Below are positions 7,204 through 15,490 of a stretch of 31,952 nucleotides of DNA, in pieces. The stretch is from QAMX01 sp964448855. Lineage in GTDB: Bacteria; Bacillota; Clostridia; Oscillospirales; QAMX01. Location: positions 1 to 31,952 of the forward strand of contig CAYUXI010000021.1 of the NCBI GenBank assembly GCA_964448855.1, written 5' to 3'. The notes beneath the pieces were generated by a model, which did not search any database, had not been told where the DNA came from, and saw nothing but the letters and a program-made list of their open reading frames with translations. The position numbers and the translations under genes were made by a program. Each line of letters opens with the position of its first letter. Position 1 is the first letter of the stretch.

Positions 7204-8250
7204 TTACAGATGGAATTCGACGACCTGGCCCTCTTCGACGGAACGGAAGCATTCTTCCATCACGCGCATGACCTTCATCATTTCTGCATGGGTGACCAGC
7301 TGCGTTTCCTCGCCGTCAATTGCCTTGCAGAAGTTGCGGTAATAATCATGGACGTCGCTCGTCGGGCGCTCCATTTCATATGTATCGACGGTCACGCTGT
7401 CACGCGGTGCCATGGTCTTGGTCAGGCCGGCAGCGGTCTGCACCGGAACGACGTCGCTTTCGTGCCAGGCTTTGCAGCGCACCAGCTTGCAGTTTTCGCG
7501 CCAGTCTTCGATCATGGCAGAGCCTTTTTCCGCACGGAGGTAGAAGCGCGGCATCGAGATGAAGTTATAGGTGCCGACCTCGACATAGGCCTCCTGGCCG
7601 CCTTCAAAGGTCAGCGTCAGCTTGAAGCCGTCATCGACTTCGCTGTTCGTCAGGTGGTCAAAGCGGCAGTAAACCGTTTTGATGTCGGCTTTGAAGATCT
7701 GGAGAATCTGGTCAACCAGATGGACACCCCAGTCATAGAGCATTCCGCCGCCATGCTCCTTTTCGCCGCGCCAGTCGCTCGGAATGCCGCGGGAGCCGTG
7801 GATTCTGGATTCGATGTTGAAGACCTTGCCCAGTTCGCCGGAGTCGTAGATTTTCTTCATGGCCAGGAAATCGACATCCCAGCGGCGGTTCTGGTGAACG
7901 GAGAAAACCCGGTGATTCCGCTCGGAAGCGGCGATCATTTCGGACAGGTCTGCGCTGGACAGTGTGACCGGTTTTTCGGAAATGACATTTTTCCCGGCAT
8001 CCAGCGCTGCAATGGCGATTTCTTTATGGAAATCGTTCGGGACGGCAATCGTGACGAGATCGACCTTCGGATCCGACAGGACGGCCTCCAGGGAGTCATA
8101 GGCAAAAATGCCGCGGCTTCTGGCCAGTTCGCATTTTGCGGGGTTGATGTCATAAATGCCGGAAAGATGGACACAGTCACTTGTCTGAGCGTGCTGCACA
8201 TGCCAGCCACCCATTCCGCCGTAACCAATGACAACAAGATTCTTTTTCAT
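7204..8250 (-). CDS. Gfo/Idh/MocA family oxidoreductase
   Basis: A 348-residue NAD(P)-dependent sugar or cyclitol dehydrogenase-like protein. A Rossmann fold opens the protein (VVIGYGGMGGWHVQHA, residues 6-21), with the family's EKP motif at 92-94 (the Lys is catalytic or NAD-contacting in the family) and YDWGVHLVDQI, the usual GxHxxD-type active-site helix, near 195. The C-terminal half is the alpha/beta substrate domain. GGAG lies 13 bases before ATG, longer than usual, so translation may be modest. A near-consensus promoter stands upstream. The exact substrate is unknown; pairing with a nucleoside hydrolase suggests sugar catabolism, which is only inference. Confidence 0.9.
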   Translation of the reverse strand: MKKNLVVIGYGGMGGWHVQHAQTSDCVHLSGIYDINPAKCELARSRGIFAYDSLEAVLSDPKVDLVTIAVPNDFHKEIAIAALDAGKNVISEKPVTLSSADLSEMIAASERNHRVFSVHQNRRWDVDFLAMKKIYDSGELGKVFNIESRIHGSRGIPSDWRGEKEHGGGMLYDWGVHLVDQILQIFKADIKTVYCRFDHLTNSEVDDGFKLTLTFEGGQEAYVEVGTYNFISMPRFYLRAEKGSAMIEDWRENCKLVRCKAWHESDVVPVQTAAGLTKTMAPRDSVTVDTYEMERPTSDVHDYYRNFCKAIDGEETQLVTHAEMMKVMRVMEECFRSVEEGQVVEFHL

Positions 8251-8303
8251 ACGTGTTTGAACGCTCCTTTTATCTGTTCATGACCTGACAGGCGATCATC
8301 TTT

Positions 8304-8331
8304 ATTATACCAGTTTTCCGTTTTTTGTCAA
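8304..8331 (-). promoter_or_regulatory. Consensus SigA promoter of the oxidoreductase gene
   Basis: TTGACA (8326-8331) and TATAAT (8304-8309), both perfect, with a 16-base spacer on the minus strand. The -35 begins one base after the stop codon of the upstream DUF3842 gene. Confidence 0.93.
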
Positions 8332-8332
8332 G

Positions 8333-8758
8333 TTATTGCCCCGACAAAAAGCGAATTGTTTCCGACGCTGCTGCGCGGACGCCGTCTGTCAACGGCAGCT
8401 CGGCCGTGCCTGCAATGGAAAGGCTGCATCGGCCGGTTGGAATCAGGATTTTTCGGGCGCAGCTGGTCGCCACCGCATAGGCCATACGCGGGGTCACTTC
8501 GCCGAGCAGCGAGTTGGCCGCGATGATGCCGACCGGGCCGAGGATGACATCGGCATCCGCACAATTGACTGCCACCGGGTTTTCACCGGTTGCACCCTGC
8601 GGTGCGCCGGCCTTCAGCATGGCCGCAGTCGCGATGGTGTTGGTTCCGATGGCGATCAGGGTGTGGGCATTTTCGGCAAACAAGCCCGTAGACATCAGCT
8701 GTTCCACGAGGAGCTTACCGATTCGGCCGCCCTGGCCGTCGAGGACAAGAACCTTCAT
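8333..8758 (-). CDS. DUF3842 family protein
   Basis: A 141-residue protein matching DUF3842. It starts with a nucleotide-binding-like MKVLVLDGQGGRIGKLLVEQL and goes on with LIAIGTNTIATAAMLKAGA, GATGENPVAVN and ILGPVGIIAANSLLGEVTP, all hallmark stretches of this family; no biochemical function is established. Its ATG overlaps the stop codon of the DUF2079 gene by four bases (ATGA type), so the two are translationally coupled. No terminator separates it from the next promoter, so its transcript may run into the oxidoreductase gene. Confidence 0.88.
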   Translation of the reverse strand: MKVLVLDGQGGRIGKLLVEQLMSTGLFAENAHTLIAIGTNTIATAAMLKAGAPQGATGENPVAVNCADADVILGPVGIIAANSLLGEVTPRMAYAVATSCARKILIPTGRCSLSIAGTAELPLTDGVRAAASETIRFLSGQ

Positions 8759-10488
8759 GGCTGCACCTCCGGTTCTGCACGCCGGTACACGGCGATCACG
8801 TTTTCAGTCTTTGTCAGCAGCTGATAGCCCTTTCTTTCTGCTGACGCCAGCTTTCTCGCTTTGGCGGCATCCTCTCCAAATCGGAGGTCGAAGACGAGAT
8901 ACTCCGTTTCGTTCTTCGAGGGATACTCGAAGATCAGGTCGCGCTTTGCCAGGTGCGCGACCAGGAAGGTATCGGCGGCCACGGATGCATCGGCCGGAAT
9001 CAGCGTCAGGGCATCATCGATGGTTTCGCGGGTTTCGGCGTTTTGGAGATAGGACGGGACAAGCCAGGTATACGGGAGGTCAACCGAAGTAAACAGCAGC
9101 AGCGACGCCATGGCGGCACCGCACAGGCTCTGGTATCCGATGTGCTCCGGCAGATCAGCGAGGTTCAGAACCGCCGCGTAAAAGAGCAGCGCCCCGGAGC
9201 CATAGGTATACTGGAACCGGACGGAGTACTGATACTGATAATCCGTCATGAGGTTGACGAGAATCAGTGGGATGAGCAGAATCAGCCGCGCCGGGCGTTT
9301 GGTGATCAACGGCAGGAAGAGCAGCGGGAGCAGCATTTGCAGCACGAAGACCAGCTTCTCCGCCGTCAGGCACTCGGCCATGACGCGCATGGGTTCCGTA
9401 AAAACGGCGGTCAGAACGCCGATGAGGCCGTCCTTTGAGATATTCTCATAGCGCCAGGTCATGGCACCCGTCCCAAACGATTCCAGCAGGGTGAGTGCAA
9501 ATATGAAATAGGCCACTGCACCGAGAAACAGGGCGGCACCGCGCTTCCAGTCCCGTCGGTCGAGCGCCAGGTAGAGCCCCAGTACCGCCACGTAAACCGG
9601 TGCATCCTCTTTGACGAGCAGCGTCAGACCGGCAAACAGGAAGGTGAGCGGAAAATGACCCGACTCATAGCAGCAGACGGTCGAGAGGAGCAAAAGCGGC
9701 AGAAATTTGTTCTCATGCAGATCATAAAAGCAGCCGCCCGAAAATGCGGGATACGCCAGATACGCCACCGCCAGCAGCAGAATCAGGAACGGGCGAACGC
9801 CGCGCTTTTTAGCCAGCTTGCAGAGCGGAATCACGCCGCAGGCGATCAGCGCAGCCTGCACAACGAGCAGTGTGACCGGTGACGGAAACACGGCATAAAA
9901 CGGCAGCATGAGATAGTAAATGGGTGAAATATGCACATCAAAGTGGGAAATGACCGCATCGCGCTCACACGAGACCGTCTGCGACAAATCCTCACGCATA
10001 TGATGGAACATATTGGAAAAGATGCCAAAATCGAAATTCGGGCTGTAATATTGCAGATAGCGCAGGGCGGTCAGCCCGGCCAGAAACACAAACAGCAGGA
10101 CGGCCAGTCCGGCAATCCAGCGTTTTGTGGCGCGCCAGCTGAGGTTCGGTGCGGTTTTGGAGAGCCGACCGTTGGCAAACAGGATGCCGCCGACGAGCAG
10201 CAGACAGACCAGAACCGTCAGGCAAAAATAGAAATCGCTGTTCTGTGCCACATGGGTAAACGCAGTGACAAGCAGTGTGCCGATCAGAATCGGCACATCC
10301 GGCGTTGTGCGGTGAAACAGCGACGGCACGACGCTGAACGCGATGAAGCACGTCACCGTCATCAGGGCGGTCGTCAACAAACCGGAGGTCAGCGGCAGCA
10401 GATCAACAGCCGTGACGGCCAGCAGCCACGCGGAAACCGCCCGAAGCAGGCAGCGCTCCACCGGGTGGAGTGTTTGGGTTTGGTTCAT
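8755..10488 (-). CDS. DUF2079 polytopic membrane protein
   Basis: A 577-residue membrane protein with about a dozen hydrophobic segments and a C-terminal ~110-residue soluble part. The DUF2079 landmarks are present: YSPNFDFGIFSNMFHHM, a loop with ISPIYYLMLPFYAVFPSP, FYDLHENKFLPLL, TLLVKEDAPVYVA and a YQYQYSVRFQYTY loop. The family resembles GT-C glycosyltransferases (acidic residues in the first external loop), but its substrate is unknown. GGAGG stands ten bases before ATG. The promoter lies inside the end of the upstream phosphatase gene. The soluble tail has no motif I recognise. Confidence 0.88.
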   Translation of the reverse strand: MNQTQTLHPVERCLLRAVSAWLLAVTAVDLLPLTSGLLTTALMTVTCFIAFSVVPSLFHRTTPDVPILIGTLLVTAFTHVAQNSDFYFCLTVLVCLLLVGGILFANGRLSKTAPNLSWRATKRWIAGLAVLLFVFLAGLTALRYLQYYSPNFDFGIFSNMFHHMREDLSQTVSCERDAVISHFDVHISPIYYLMLPFYAVFPSPVTLLVVQAALIACGVIPLCKLAKKRGVRPFLILLLAVAYLAYPAFSGGCFYDLHENKFLPLLLLSTVCCYESGHFPLTFLFAGLTLLVKEDAPVYVAVLGLYLALDRRDWKRGAALFLGAVAYFIFALTLLESFGTGAMTWRYENISKDGLIGVLTAVFTEPMRVMAECLTAEKLVFVLQMLLPLLFLPLITKRPARLILLIPLILVNLMTDYQYQYSVRFQYTYGSGALLFYAAVLNLADLPEHIGYQSLCGAAMASLLLFTSVDLPYTWLVPSYLQNAETRETIDDALTLIPADASVAADTFLVAHLAKRDLIFEYPSKNETEYLVFDLRFGEDAAKARKLASAERKGYQLLTKTENVIAVYRRAEPEVQP

Positions 10489-10527
10489 ATTTCATGTTCC
10501 TCCGCCGACTTGCGACCCTTCCACTCT

Positions 10528-10556
10528 ATTATATCGCAGGAGCGCTGAATTTGCAA
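10528..10556 (-). promoter_or_regulatory. SigA promoter of the DUF2079-DUF3842 pair
   Basis: TTGCAA (10551-10556), 17-base spacer, perfect TATAAT (10528-10533) on the minus strand. The -10 overlaps the stop codon of the phosphatase gene and the -35 is inside its coding end. Confidence 0.9.
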
Positions 10557-11260
10557 GGGTGCGATTGTAAATTTTTCGCGTCATCCCCCGAGATTCTGTC
10601 GATATCGCGCAGATGGCGCGCATCGTTCAGGATTTCCAGGCGTGGAATGGCGCAGTTTCCGGCAGAAGCCTGCAGCGTCACCACGGTCACGGAGGTCAAC
10701 TCCGGCTGGCACATGGTGCAGAAATAGGCAAACGGCAGGCTCAGCAGATGGGACACCGCCACGGCGGAAGACCCACCGTGGCTGAAAACGGCAATCGTCT
10801 CCGGCGCTTCCCGCGTGAAGCGGTACAGCCGTCCCTCCCGAACCACGCCGTGCTGCTCGGCCAGCAGTCGGTCAAAGGCAGGTGGAATGGAATCGACGTA
10901 TTCCAGCACCTGATTCGTTTGAAAATAGCGGTGATTGCACCAGGTGCCGTCGAACAACGCCGCATCGTCTGCAAGGCGCATGGCGTCGGCGCAGTCCCAC
11001 GGATGGCCATTTCGGTACAGCTCCGGTTCCCCGCCCCAGCTGATTTCACGCATGAAATCCAGTCGGGTATACGGCAGGCCGAGGCGTTCCGCCGTATATC
11101 CAGCGGTTTCGAGTGCGCGGCCACAGGTCGAGGCGTAAATTTTCACGATGCCTTCACCGTCGAGCCGTTCGGCCACCCGTTTGGCTTGCAGGTGTCCCAG
11201 CGGCGTCAGGCAGTCCTGCGCATAATTTGGGTCGCCGTGACGGACAAAAACGATTCTCAT
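10529..11260 (-). CDS. Histidine phosphatase (phosphoglycerate mutase-like) family protein
   Basis: A 243-residue protein of the histidine phosphatase superfamily. The catalytic RHG motif is MRIVFVRHGDPNYA (RHG at 7-9), with TPLGHLQAKRVAERL, an ASTCGRALETA (second Arg) and the second His in AVFSHGGSSAVAV. Substrate is unknown; the family includes phosphomonoesterases of sugar phosphates and nucleotides. ATG 11260 was chosen over an upstream frame extension because the RHG motif lies at the usual distance; it starts ten bases after the stop of the methyltransferase gene, with only a weak ribosome site, so it is probably translationally coupled. The last codons overlap the next promoter. Confidence 0.88.
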   Translation of the reverse strand: MRIVFVRHGDPNYAQDCLTPLGHLQAKRVAERLDGEGIVKIYASTCGRALETAGYTAERLGLPYTRLDFMREISWGGEPELYRNGHPWDCADAMRLADDAALFDGTWCNHRYFQTNQVLEYVDSIPPAFDRLLAEQHGVVREGRLYRFTREAPETIAVFSHGGSSAVAVSHLLSLPFAYFCTMCQPELTSVTVVTLQASAGNCAIPRLEILNDARHLRDIDRISGDDAKNLQSHPCKFSAPAI

Positions 11261-11270
11261 AGGCGCAGAC

Positions 11271-12515
11271 CTACTCTCTGCTTGCGCACGGAATGGCGCC
11301 ATACCGTGCAGCCAGCATGGCCACCGTTTCCGGTGCCATTTGGCCGCACTGCATCAGCGCCCGCCCCTGATAGACGCGGAGCGCCTGTTCCATCCGGTCA
11401 GCATCCTCCGTGCAGAAGCAGACCGGGTTCATCAGCTGGAAGCCGTTTTCGATCAGGTCGGAGATATCGTCATCCCCGTGCAGAGCGATCACGACGACTT
11501 CATCCTCATCGGCTTCGCAGTCCAGAATCGCATCCGCCAGCTCGCCGGGTGCATTGATCGGCGCTCCGATCGGCTGCAGCCCGTTCAGGTCAAAGGTGGC
11601 TTTTTCGGTAGCCAAGAGGGTTTCCTCCGGCATGGCCGGCTGTTTCGGCGCTGTCACCGCTGCCGACAGTGCGGCGATATGTGCCGGTTCCGTCCCGCAG
11701 CAGCCGCCGATCAGCGCAGCGCCAGCCGCGGCAAAGCGCGGTGCATAGGCGGCGAACACTTCCGGCGTCATATGGTAGTGTGCCGTGCCGTCCGGCAGAG
11801 TTTCCGGCAGACCGGCGTTGGGCTTGGCCAGCAACGGGATTTTGGCATGGGGTGTCAGCTGTTCGAGAATTTCCGCGATTTCAGCCGGGCCGTTGGAGCA
11901 GTTGATTCCGAATGCATCCGCGCCCATGCTCTGCATGACGGTCAGCGCGGTCAGCGGATCCGTTCCACCCAGCATCCGGCCGTTGGATTCCACGGTGATG
12001 GAGGCGATGAACGGCTTCTGAGAGACGCTGCGGACAGCCAGTAGCGCCGCTCTGGCTTCAAACAGCTGGGTCAACGTTTCAGCCACAAAGAAATCGACGC
12101 CTGCCTCTTCCAGTGCAAGTGCCTGTTCGCGGTAAATTTCCACGATTTCCTCAAAGGTATAGTTGCCGAACGGTTCAATAAACTGGCCGAGCGACGACAG
12201 GTTGCCGCCGACTGCCGCATCCTCGCCGACGGCTTTGCGGGACAGGCTGACCAGCTCCCGGTTCATTTCGGCGGTATGATCTTCCAGACCGTATTGGTGC
12301 AGCTTGACGCGGTTTGCGCCGAACGTCGGCGCATAGACGGCGTTGGAGCCAGCCTGAACGAATCTGCGCTGCAGGTCGATCAGTGCATCCGGGTGCTCCA
12401 GCACCCACTGCTCCGGGCAAACACCGGACGACATCCCGGCCTTTTGCAGGTTCATGCCGGTGGAGCCATCCAGAATGACAGGGCGGTCTGTGAATTGAGA
12501 GGGGTGAAAGTGCAT
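11271..12515 (-). CDS. Homocysteine S-methyltransferase domain protein with extra C-terminal domain
   Basis: 414 residues. The first ~290 form a homocysteine-binding TIM barrel as in the MetH N-terminus or betaine-homocysteine methyltransferase: DGSTGMNLQKAG at the start, GINCSNGP with the first zinc Cys, and ALIGGCCGTEPAHI with the paired Cys. These are the three zinc ligands of the family. It transfers a methyl group to homocysteine to make methionine. A linker and ~110 further residues (from ~305) make a separate domain rich in acidic residues that I cannot assign; full MetH would continue with pterin and cobalamin domains, which are not here. AGGAG lies eight bases before ATG. It lies 27 bases after argS in the same unit. 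Confidence 0.87.
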   Translation of the reverse strand: MHFHPSQFTDRPVILDGSTGMNLQKAGMSSGVCPEQWVLEHPDALIDLQRRFVQAGSNAVYAPTFGANRVKLHQYGLEDHTAEMNRELVSLSRKAVGEDAAVGGNLSSLGQFIEPFGNYTFEEIVEIYREQALALEEAGVDFFVAETLTQLFEARAALLAVRSVSQKPFIASITVESNGRMLGGTDPLTALTVMQSMGADAFGINCSNGPAEIAEILEQLTPHAKIPLLAKPNAGLPETLPDGTAHYHMTPEVFAAYAPRFAAAGAALIGGCCGTEPAHIAALSAAVTAPKQPAMPEETLLATEKATFDLNGLQPIGAPINAPGELADAILDCEADEDEVVVIALHGDDDISDLIENGFQLMNPVCFCTEDADRMEQALRVYQGRALMQCGQMAPETVAMLAARYGAIPCASRE

Positions 12516-12542
12516 GGTTGAATCTCCTTTATGTGGCGGGGC

Positions 12543-14240
12543 TTACATCTGTTCGGGGGCAGAGATTTTCAAGAGGGAGAGGACATTTTTCAGCACGGCG
12601 CGTGTCGTATCCGCCAGTGTCAGGCGGGCGCAGGCGACGCGCGGCTCTGCCGATTTGATATTCACTTCGGTGTAGAAGCTGTGGAACGCGGTGGCCAGGT
12701 CGATCAGGTATTTGGTCATCCGGTACGGTTCCAGGTCGCGGGCGGCCAGGCGGATTTCTTCCGGCAGCATGGCAATCTGCTTGATCAGCAGCCGTTCGGA
12801 CGGTTCAGACAGCAGCGACAGATCCAGCTTTTCCACAGCCGTCGGCGACAGGCCGTTTTCCGCCAGCTTTTTCAGGAGCGAACAGATGCGGGCGTGCGCA
12901 TACTGGACGTAATAGACAGGGTTATCGCTGTCTTCGCGGACAGCGAGGTCGAGGTCGAATTCCAGATGGGTACCGCACTGACGCATATTGAAGAAGAAGC
13001 GGGCGGCATCGACGCTGATTTCGTCGAGCAGGTTGGAGAGCGAGATCATTTTGCCCGTGCGTTTGGACATCCGGACAGATTCGCCGTTCTGCTTCAGGTC
13101 AACCAGCTGGAAGAGGATGAACTTGAGACGTTCCTCTTCAACGCCCAGCGCGCGGATACCGGCGCGGAAGCGGACGGTGTGGCCGTGGTGGTCGGCACCG
13201 AGTGCGTCGATGACCTGATCGAAGCCGCGTTCGCAGAGCTTATTGCGGTGATAGGCGATATCGACGGCGTAATAGGTATAGAAGCCGTTGGATTTGACCA
13301 TGACCTCGTCCTTTTCGGCGCCGAATTCGGTCGCCTTGAACCAGCGGGCACCGTCCTTTTCATAGAGGACGCCCAGTTGGTCGAGCAGGTCGATGGTTTC
13401 GCGGACGTAGCCGCTGTCGTGCAGGGAGGATTCATAGAACCAGCAGTCATAATGGATATTATAGCGTGCCAGGTCTTTTTTCATCCGCTCAATATTTTTC
13501 TTCAGGCCGAAAATCTGCATATCGTTGCGGCGGGTTTCCGGATCGGCCGACAGGTAGGTATCACCATAGAGATCGACCAGCTCTTCGGCCAGCGCCTTGA
13601 TATCGTCGCCGTGATAGCCGTTTTCCGGGAATTCCACACTGTCCTCACCGCGGAGGCGCTGGATATAGCGCGCTTCGATCGATTTGGCAAAATTATCGAC
13701 CTGATTGCCCGCGTCATTGACGTAGAATTCGCGCCAGGCCTGATAGCCCGCTCTGTCCAGTACGGATGCGATGGTATCGCCGATGACGCCGCCGCGGGCG
13801 TTGCCCAGGTGCATCGGGCCAGTCGGGTTGGCCGAGACGAATTCCACCATGACGCGTTTGCCACCACCGATGTTATCCTGACCGTAGCGGTCGCCGCCGG
13901 CTTCGGCCGATTCAATGACGGAATGATACCACGCATCGCTGAACCGGGCATTCAAAAAGCCGGGGCCGGCTGCGAAATATTCAGTAAACAGCTCATTTTC
14001 CGCCATGTGGTGCAGAAGGATTTCTGCAATTTTTTTCGGCGATTGATGCAGTGCTTTTGCGGCAGACAGTGCAAATGTGGAAGAAAGATCACCGTTTTGG
14101 AGGTCACGCGGAACCTCGACGGCCGGACGTGCCGGTTCGGCCTCCGGCAGTTCACCCGCTGCAGCTGCCGCACGATAAGCGTCATAGACGAGTGTTTCAA
14201 AGGTTTCTTTGGCCGTTTTATACATATTATTTTGTATCAT
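12543..14240 (-). CDS. argS: Arginine-tRNA ligase
   Basis: 565 residues, the normal ArgS length. An N-terminal Arg-tRNA synthetase add-1 domain (to ~110) is followed by the class I catalytic core with the HIGH-equivalent HLGN at 144-147 within SANPTGPMHLGNARGG, the KMSKS-like VRMSKRTGKMISL near 395, and a C-terminal DALR anticodon-binding helix bundle. It charges tRNA-Arg, including the TCT isoacceptor of this window. The ATG is nine bases after AGGGG. It comes 28 bases after the DUF1934 gene, a neighbour also seen in Bacillus (ywiB-argS), which supports a conserved unit. Confidence 0.97.
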   Translation of the reverse strand: MIQNNMYKTAKETFETLVYDAYRAAAAAGELPEAEPARPAVEVPRDLQNGDLSSTFALSAAKALHQSPKKIAEILLHHMAENELFTEYFAAGPGFLNARFSDAWYHSVIESAEAGGDRYGQDNIGGGKRVMVEFVSANPTGPMHLGNARGGVIGDTIASVLDRAGYQAWREFYVNDAGNQVDNFAKSIEARYIQRLRGEDSVEFPENGYHGDDIKALAEELVDLYGDTYLSADPETRRNDMQIFGLKKNIERMKKDLARYNIHYDCWFYESSLHDSGYVRETIDLLDQLGVLYEKDGARWFKATEFGAEKDEVMVKSNGFYTYYAVDIAYHRNKLCERGFDQVIDALGADHHGHTVRFRAGIRALGVEEERLKFILFQLVDLKQNGESVRMSKRTGKMISLSNLLDEISVDAARFFFNMRQCGTHLEFDLDLAVREDSDNPVYYVQYAHARICSLLKKLAENGLSPTAVEKLDLSLLSEPSERLLIKQIAMLPEEIRLAARDLEPYRMTKYLIDLATAFHSFYTEVNIKSAEPRVACARLTLADTTRAVLKNVLSLLKISAPEQM

Positions 14241-14268
14241 CTGTCATTTCCCCTGTTATCAAGATGTT

Positions 14269-14712
14269 TTATGTTTCCGATTTGGCAGTGATGGTCAGCT
14301 CCAGCCGATGCTGTTCCGGGTCGGAGCCGTCCATATGCAATTCATAGCGTAGCGCTGCTACCCAGCCCTTCGCCGTTTCCCGGCCGGTCAGGCGTTTCGT
14401 CTGAAGGCGGAAGCCAATCTGGCCGAATGGCGTCCGGTACGAGCCGAGAAACAGCTGGCCCGGAGCAAAGTGCATTTCTGTCGAGTAGGTGCCGGTTCGC
14501 TTCATTTGCACGGAGTCGGGTGCAAACCGCAGCTCCGTCCGGCTGTCGTCCATTCCGGGTTCCCGATACGTCAGAATCCGGCATCCGGTCTGCTCCGTGA
14601 CCGTACCCTGTGCGGTGCTTGAGAGTCCGTCCGCACAGATCCGGACATCCACGGGCACAACCCGTCCGTTCTGTTCAATATTGTTCGATATCGATTCGTT
14701 CACAGAGGTCAT
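14269..14712 (-). CDS. DUF1934 (YwiB-like) beta-barrel protein
   Basis: About 147 residues. The protein is beta-rich with the DUF1934 features: RICADGLSSTAQGTVTEQTG at the N-terminus, then LTYREPGMDDSRTELRF, KRTGTYSTEMHFAPGQ, and FLGSYRTPFGQIGFRLQTKRL, ending with an antiparallel YELHMDGSDPEQHRLELTI. This family has a calycin-like fold and no established function; its genes usually sit beside argS. The start is uncertain: ATG 14712 fits best with AGGAAA about 10 bases before, but GTG 14703 or ATG 14718 are possible. Any of these overlaps the end of murI by 29-44 bases, so coupling is likely. Confidence 0.85.
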   Translation of the reverse strand: MTSVNESISNNIEQNGRVVPVDVRICADGLSSTAQGTVTEQTGCRILTYREPGMDDSRTELRFAPDSVQMKRTGTYSTEMHFAPGQLFLGSYRTPFGQIGFRLQTKRLTGRETAKGWVAALRYELHMDGSDPEQHRLELTITAKSET

Positions 14713-15490
14713 CCACATCCATTTCCAGGAAACTTCTGGCGCGGGTTGAAAATCCGTCATCCGTGTCGCTGACGTAGAGGTGCAGCGTCCCCTGCCGTTC
14801 CGGCGCTGCGTATGTGCCGTCCGCTTTCTGTTGGGTGGCAAGGCATTTGGCCGCCTCTGCGCCCGGATCGATCAGCGTCATGCGTCCATCGGTGAGCGTT
14901 CGAATGGCGTCGGCCAGGAGCGGATAGTGTGTGCAGCCGAGAATCAGCGTATCGGCCTGAAACGCCTGAATCGGTTCCAGATATTCCTGCAGCACGGTGC
15001 GGACGACGAGATCATCCGCAGACCAGCGGCCGTTTTCGACCAGATGCACCAGCAGCGGACACGCCACGCTGTGCGAGGTCATGGCGGGAGCCTGTTCCTC
15101 GATCATGCGGGCATAGACGCCGGAGCGAATGGAGGCTGCCGTCCCAATGACGCCGATGCGGCCGTTTTTTGTGGCGCGAATCGCGGCCGGGACAGCCGCA
15201 TCAATGACGCCCTGCAGCGGAATCCGATACCGGTTGCGGAGAAGCTCCAGTGCAACGGCGCTGACGGTGCCGCAGGCGACCACGACGCGTTTGATGTTGT
15301 GGCTGAGCAGGAAGTTCATATCCGAGACGGCATACCGGCGAATGGTTTCCGCCGAGCGGCTGCCATACGGCAGGCGGCCGGTGTCGCCGAAATAAATCAG
15401 GTCTTCATTTGGCAGGAGTCTGCGGAGCTGTTTCACCGCGGTCAGGCCACCAAGTCCGCTGTCAAAGACGCCGATCGGGCGATTATCCAT
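14675..15490 (-). CDS. murI: Glutamate racemase
   Basis: 271 residues. Racemizes L- to D-glutamate for the peptidoglycan stem peptide. Both catalytic thiols are present: Cys73 in VACGTVSAV and Cys186 in LGCTHYPLL with the partner His188; the opening IGVFDSGLGGLTAV supplies the Asp and Ser that contact substrate. The first Cys motif reads CGT where most MurI have CNT. The start is ATG 15490, 11 bases after GGGAGG; GTG 15499 is too close to that site. It overlaps the end of ddl by eight bases, so it is coupled to the gene that makes D-Ala-D-Ala. Confidence 0.94.
   Translation of the reverse strand: MDNRPIGVFDSGLGGLTAVKQLRRLLPNEDLIYFGDTGRLPYGSRSAETIRRYAVSDMNFLLSHNIKRVVVACGTVSAVALELLRNRYRIPLQGVIDAAVPAAIRATKNGRIGVIGTAASIRSGVYARMIEEQAPAMTSHSVACPLLVHLVENGRWSADDLVVRTVLQEYLEPIQAFQADTLILGCTHYPLLADAIRTLTDGRMTLIDPGAEAAKCLATQQKADGTYAAPERQGTLHLYVSDTDDGFSTRARSFLEMDVDDLCERIDIEQY

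Noticed and set aside
7021..8283. 420-aa plus-strand frame opposite the oxidoreductase
   Set aside because: The minus-strand Gfo/Idh/MocA gene has motifs, promoter and terminator; this frame has none.
12531..14291. 586-aa plus-strand frame opposite argS
   Set aside because: It is the antisense of a complete, motif-bearing ArgS; composition (His, Gln, Arg rich) and no ribosome site mark it as a shadow.
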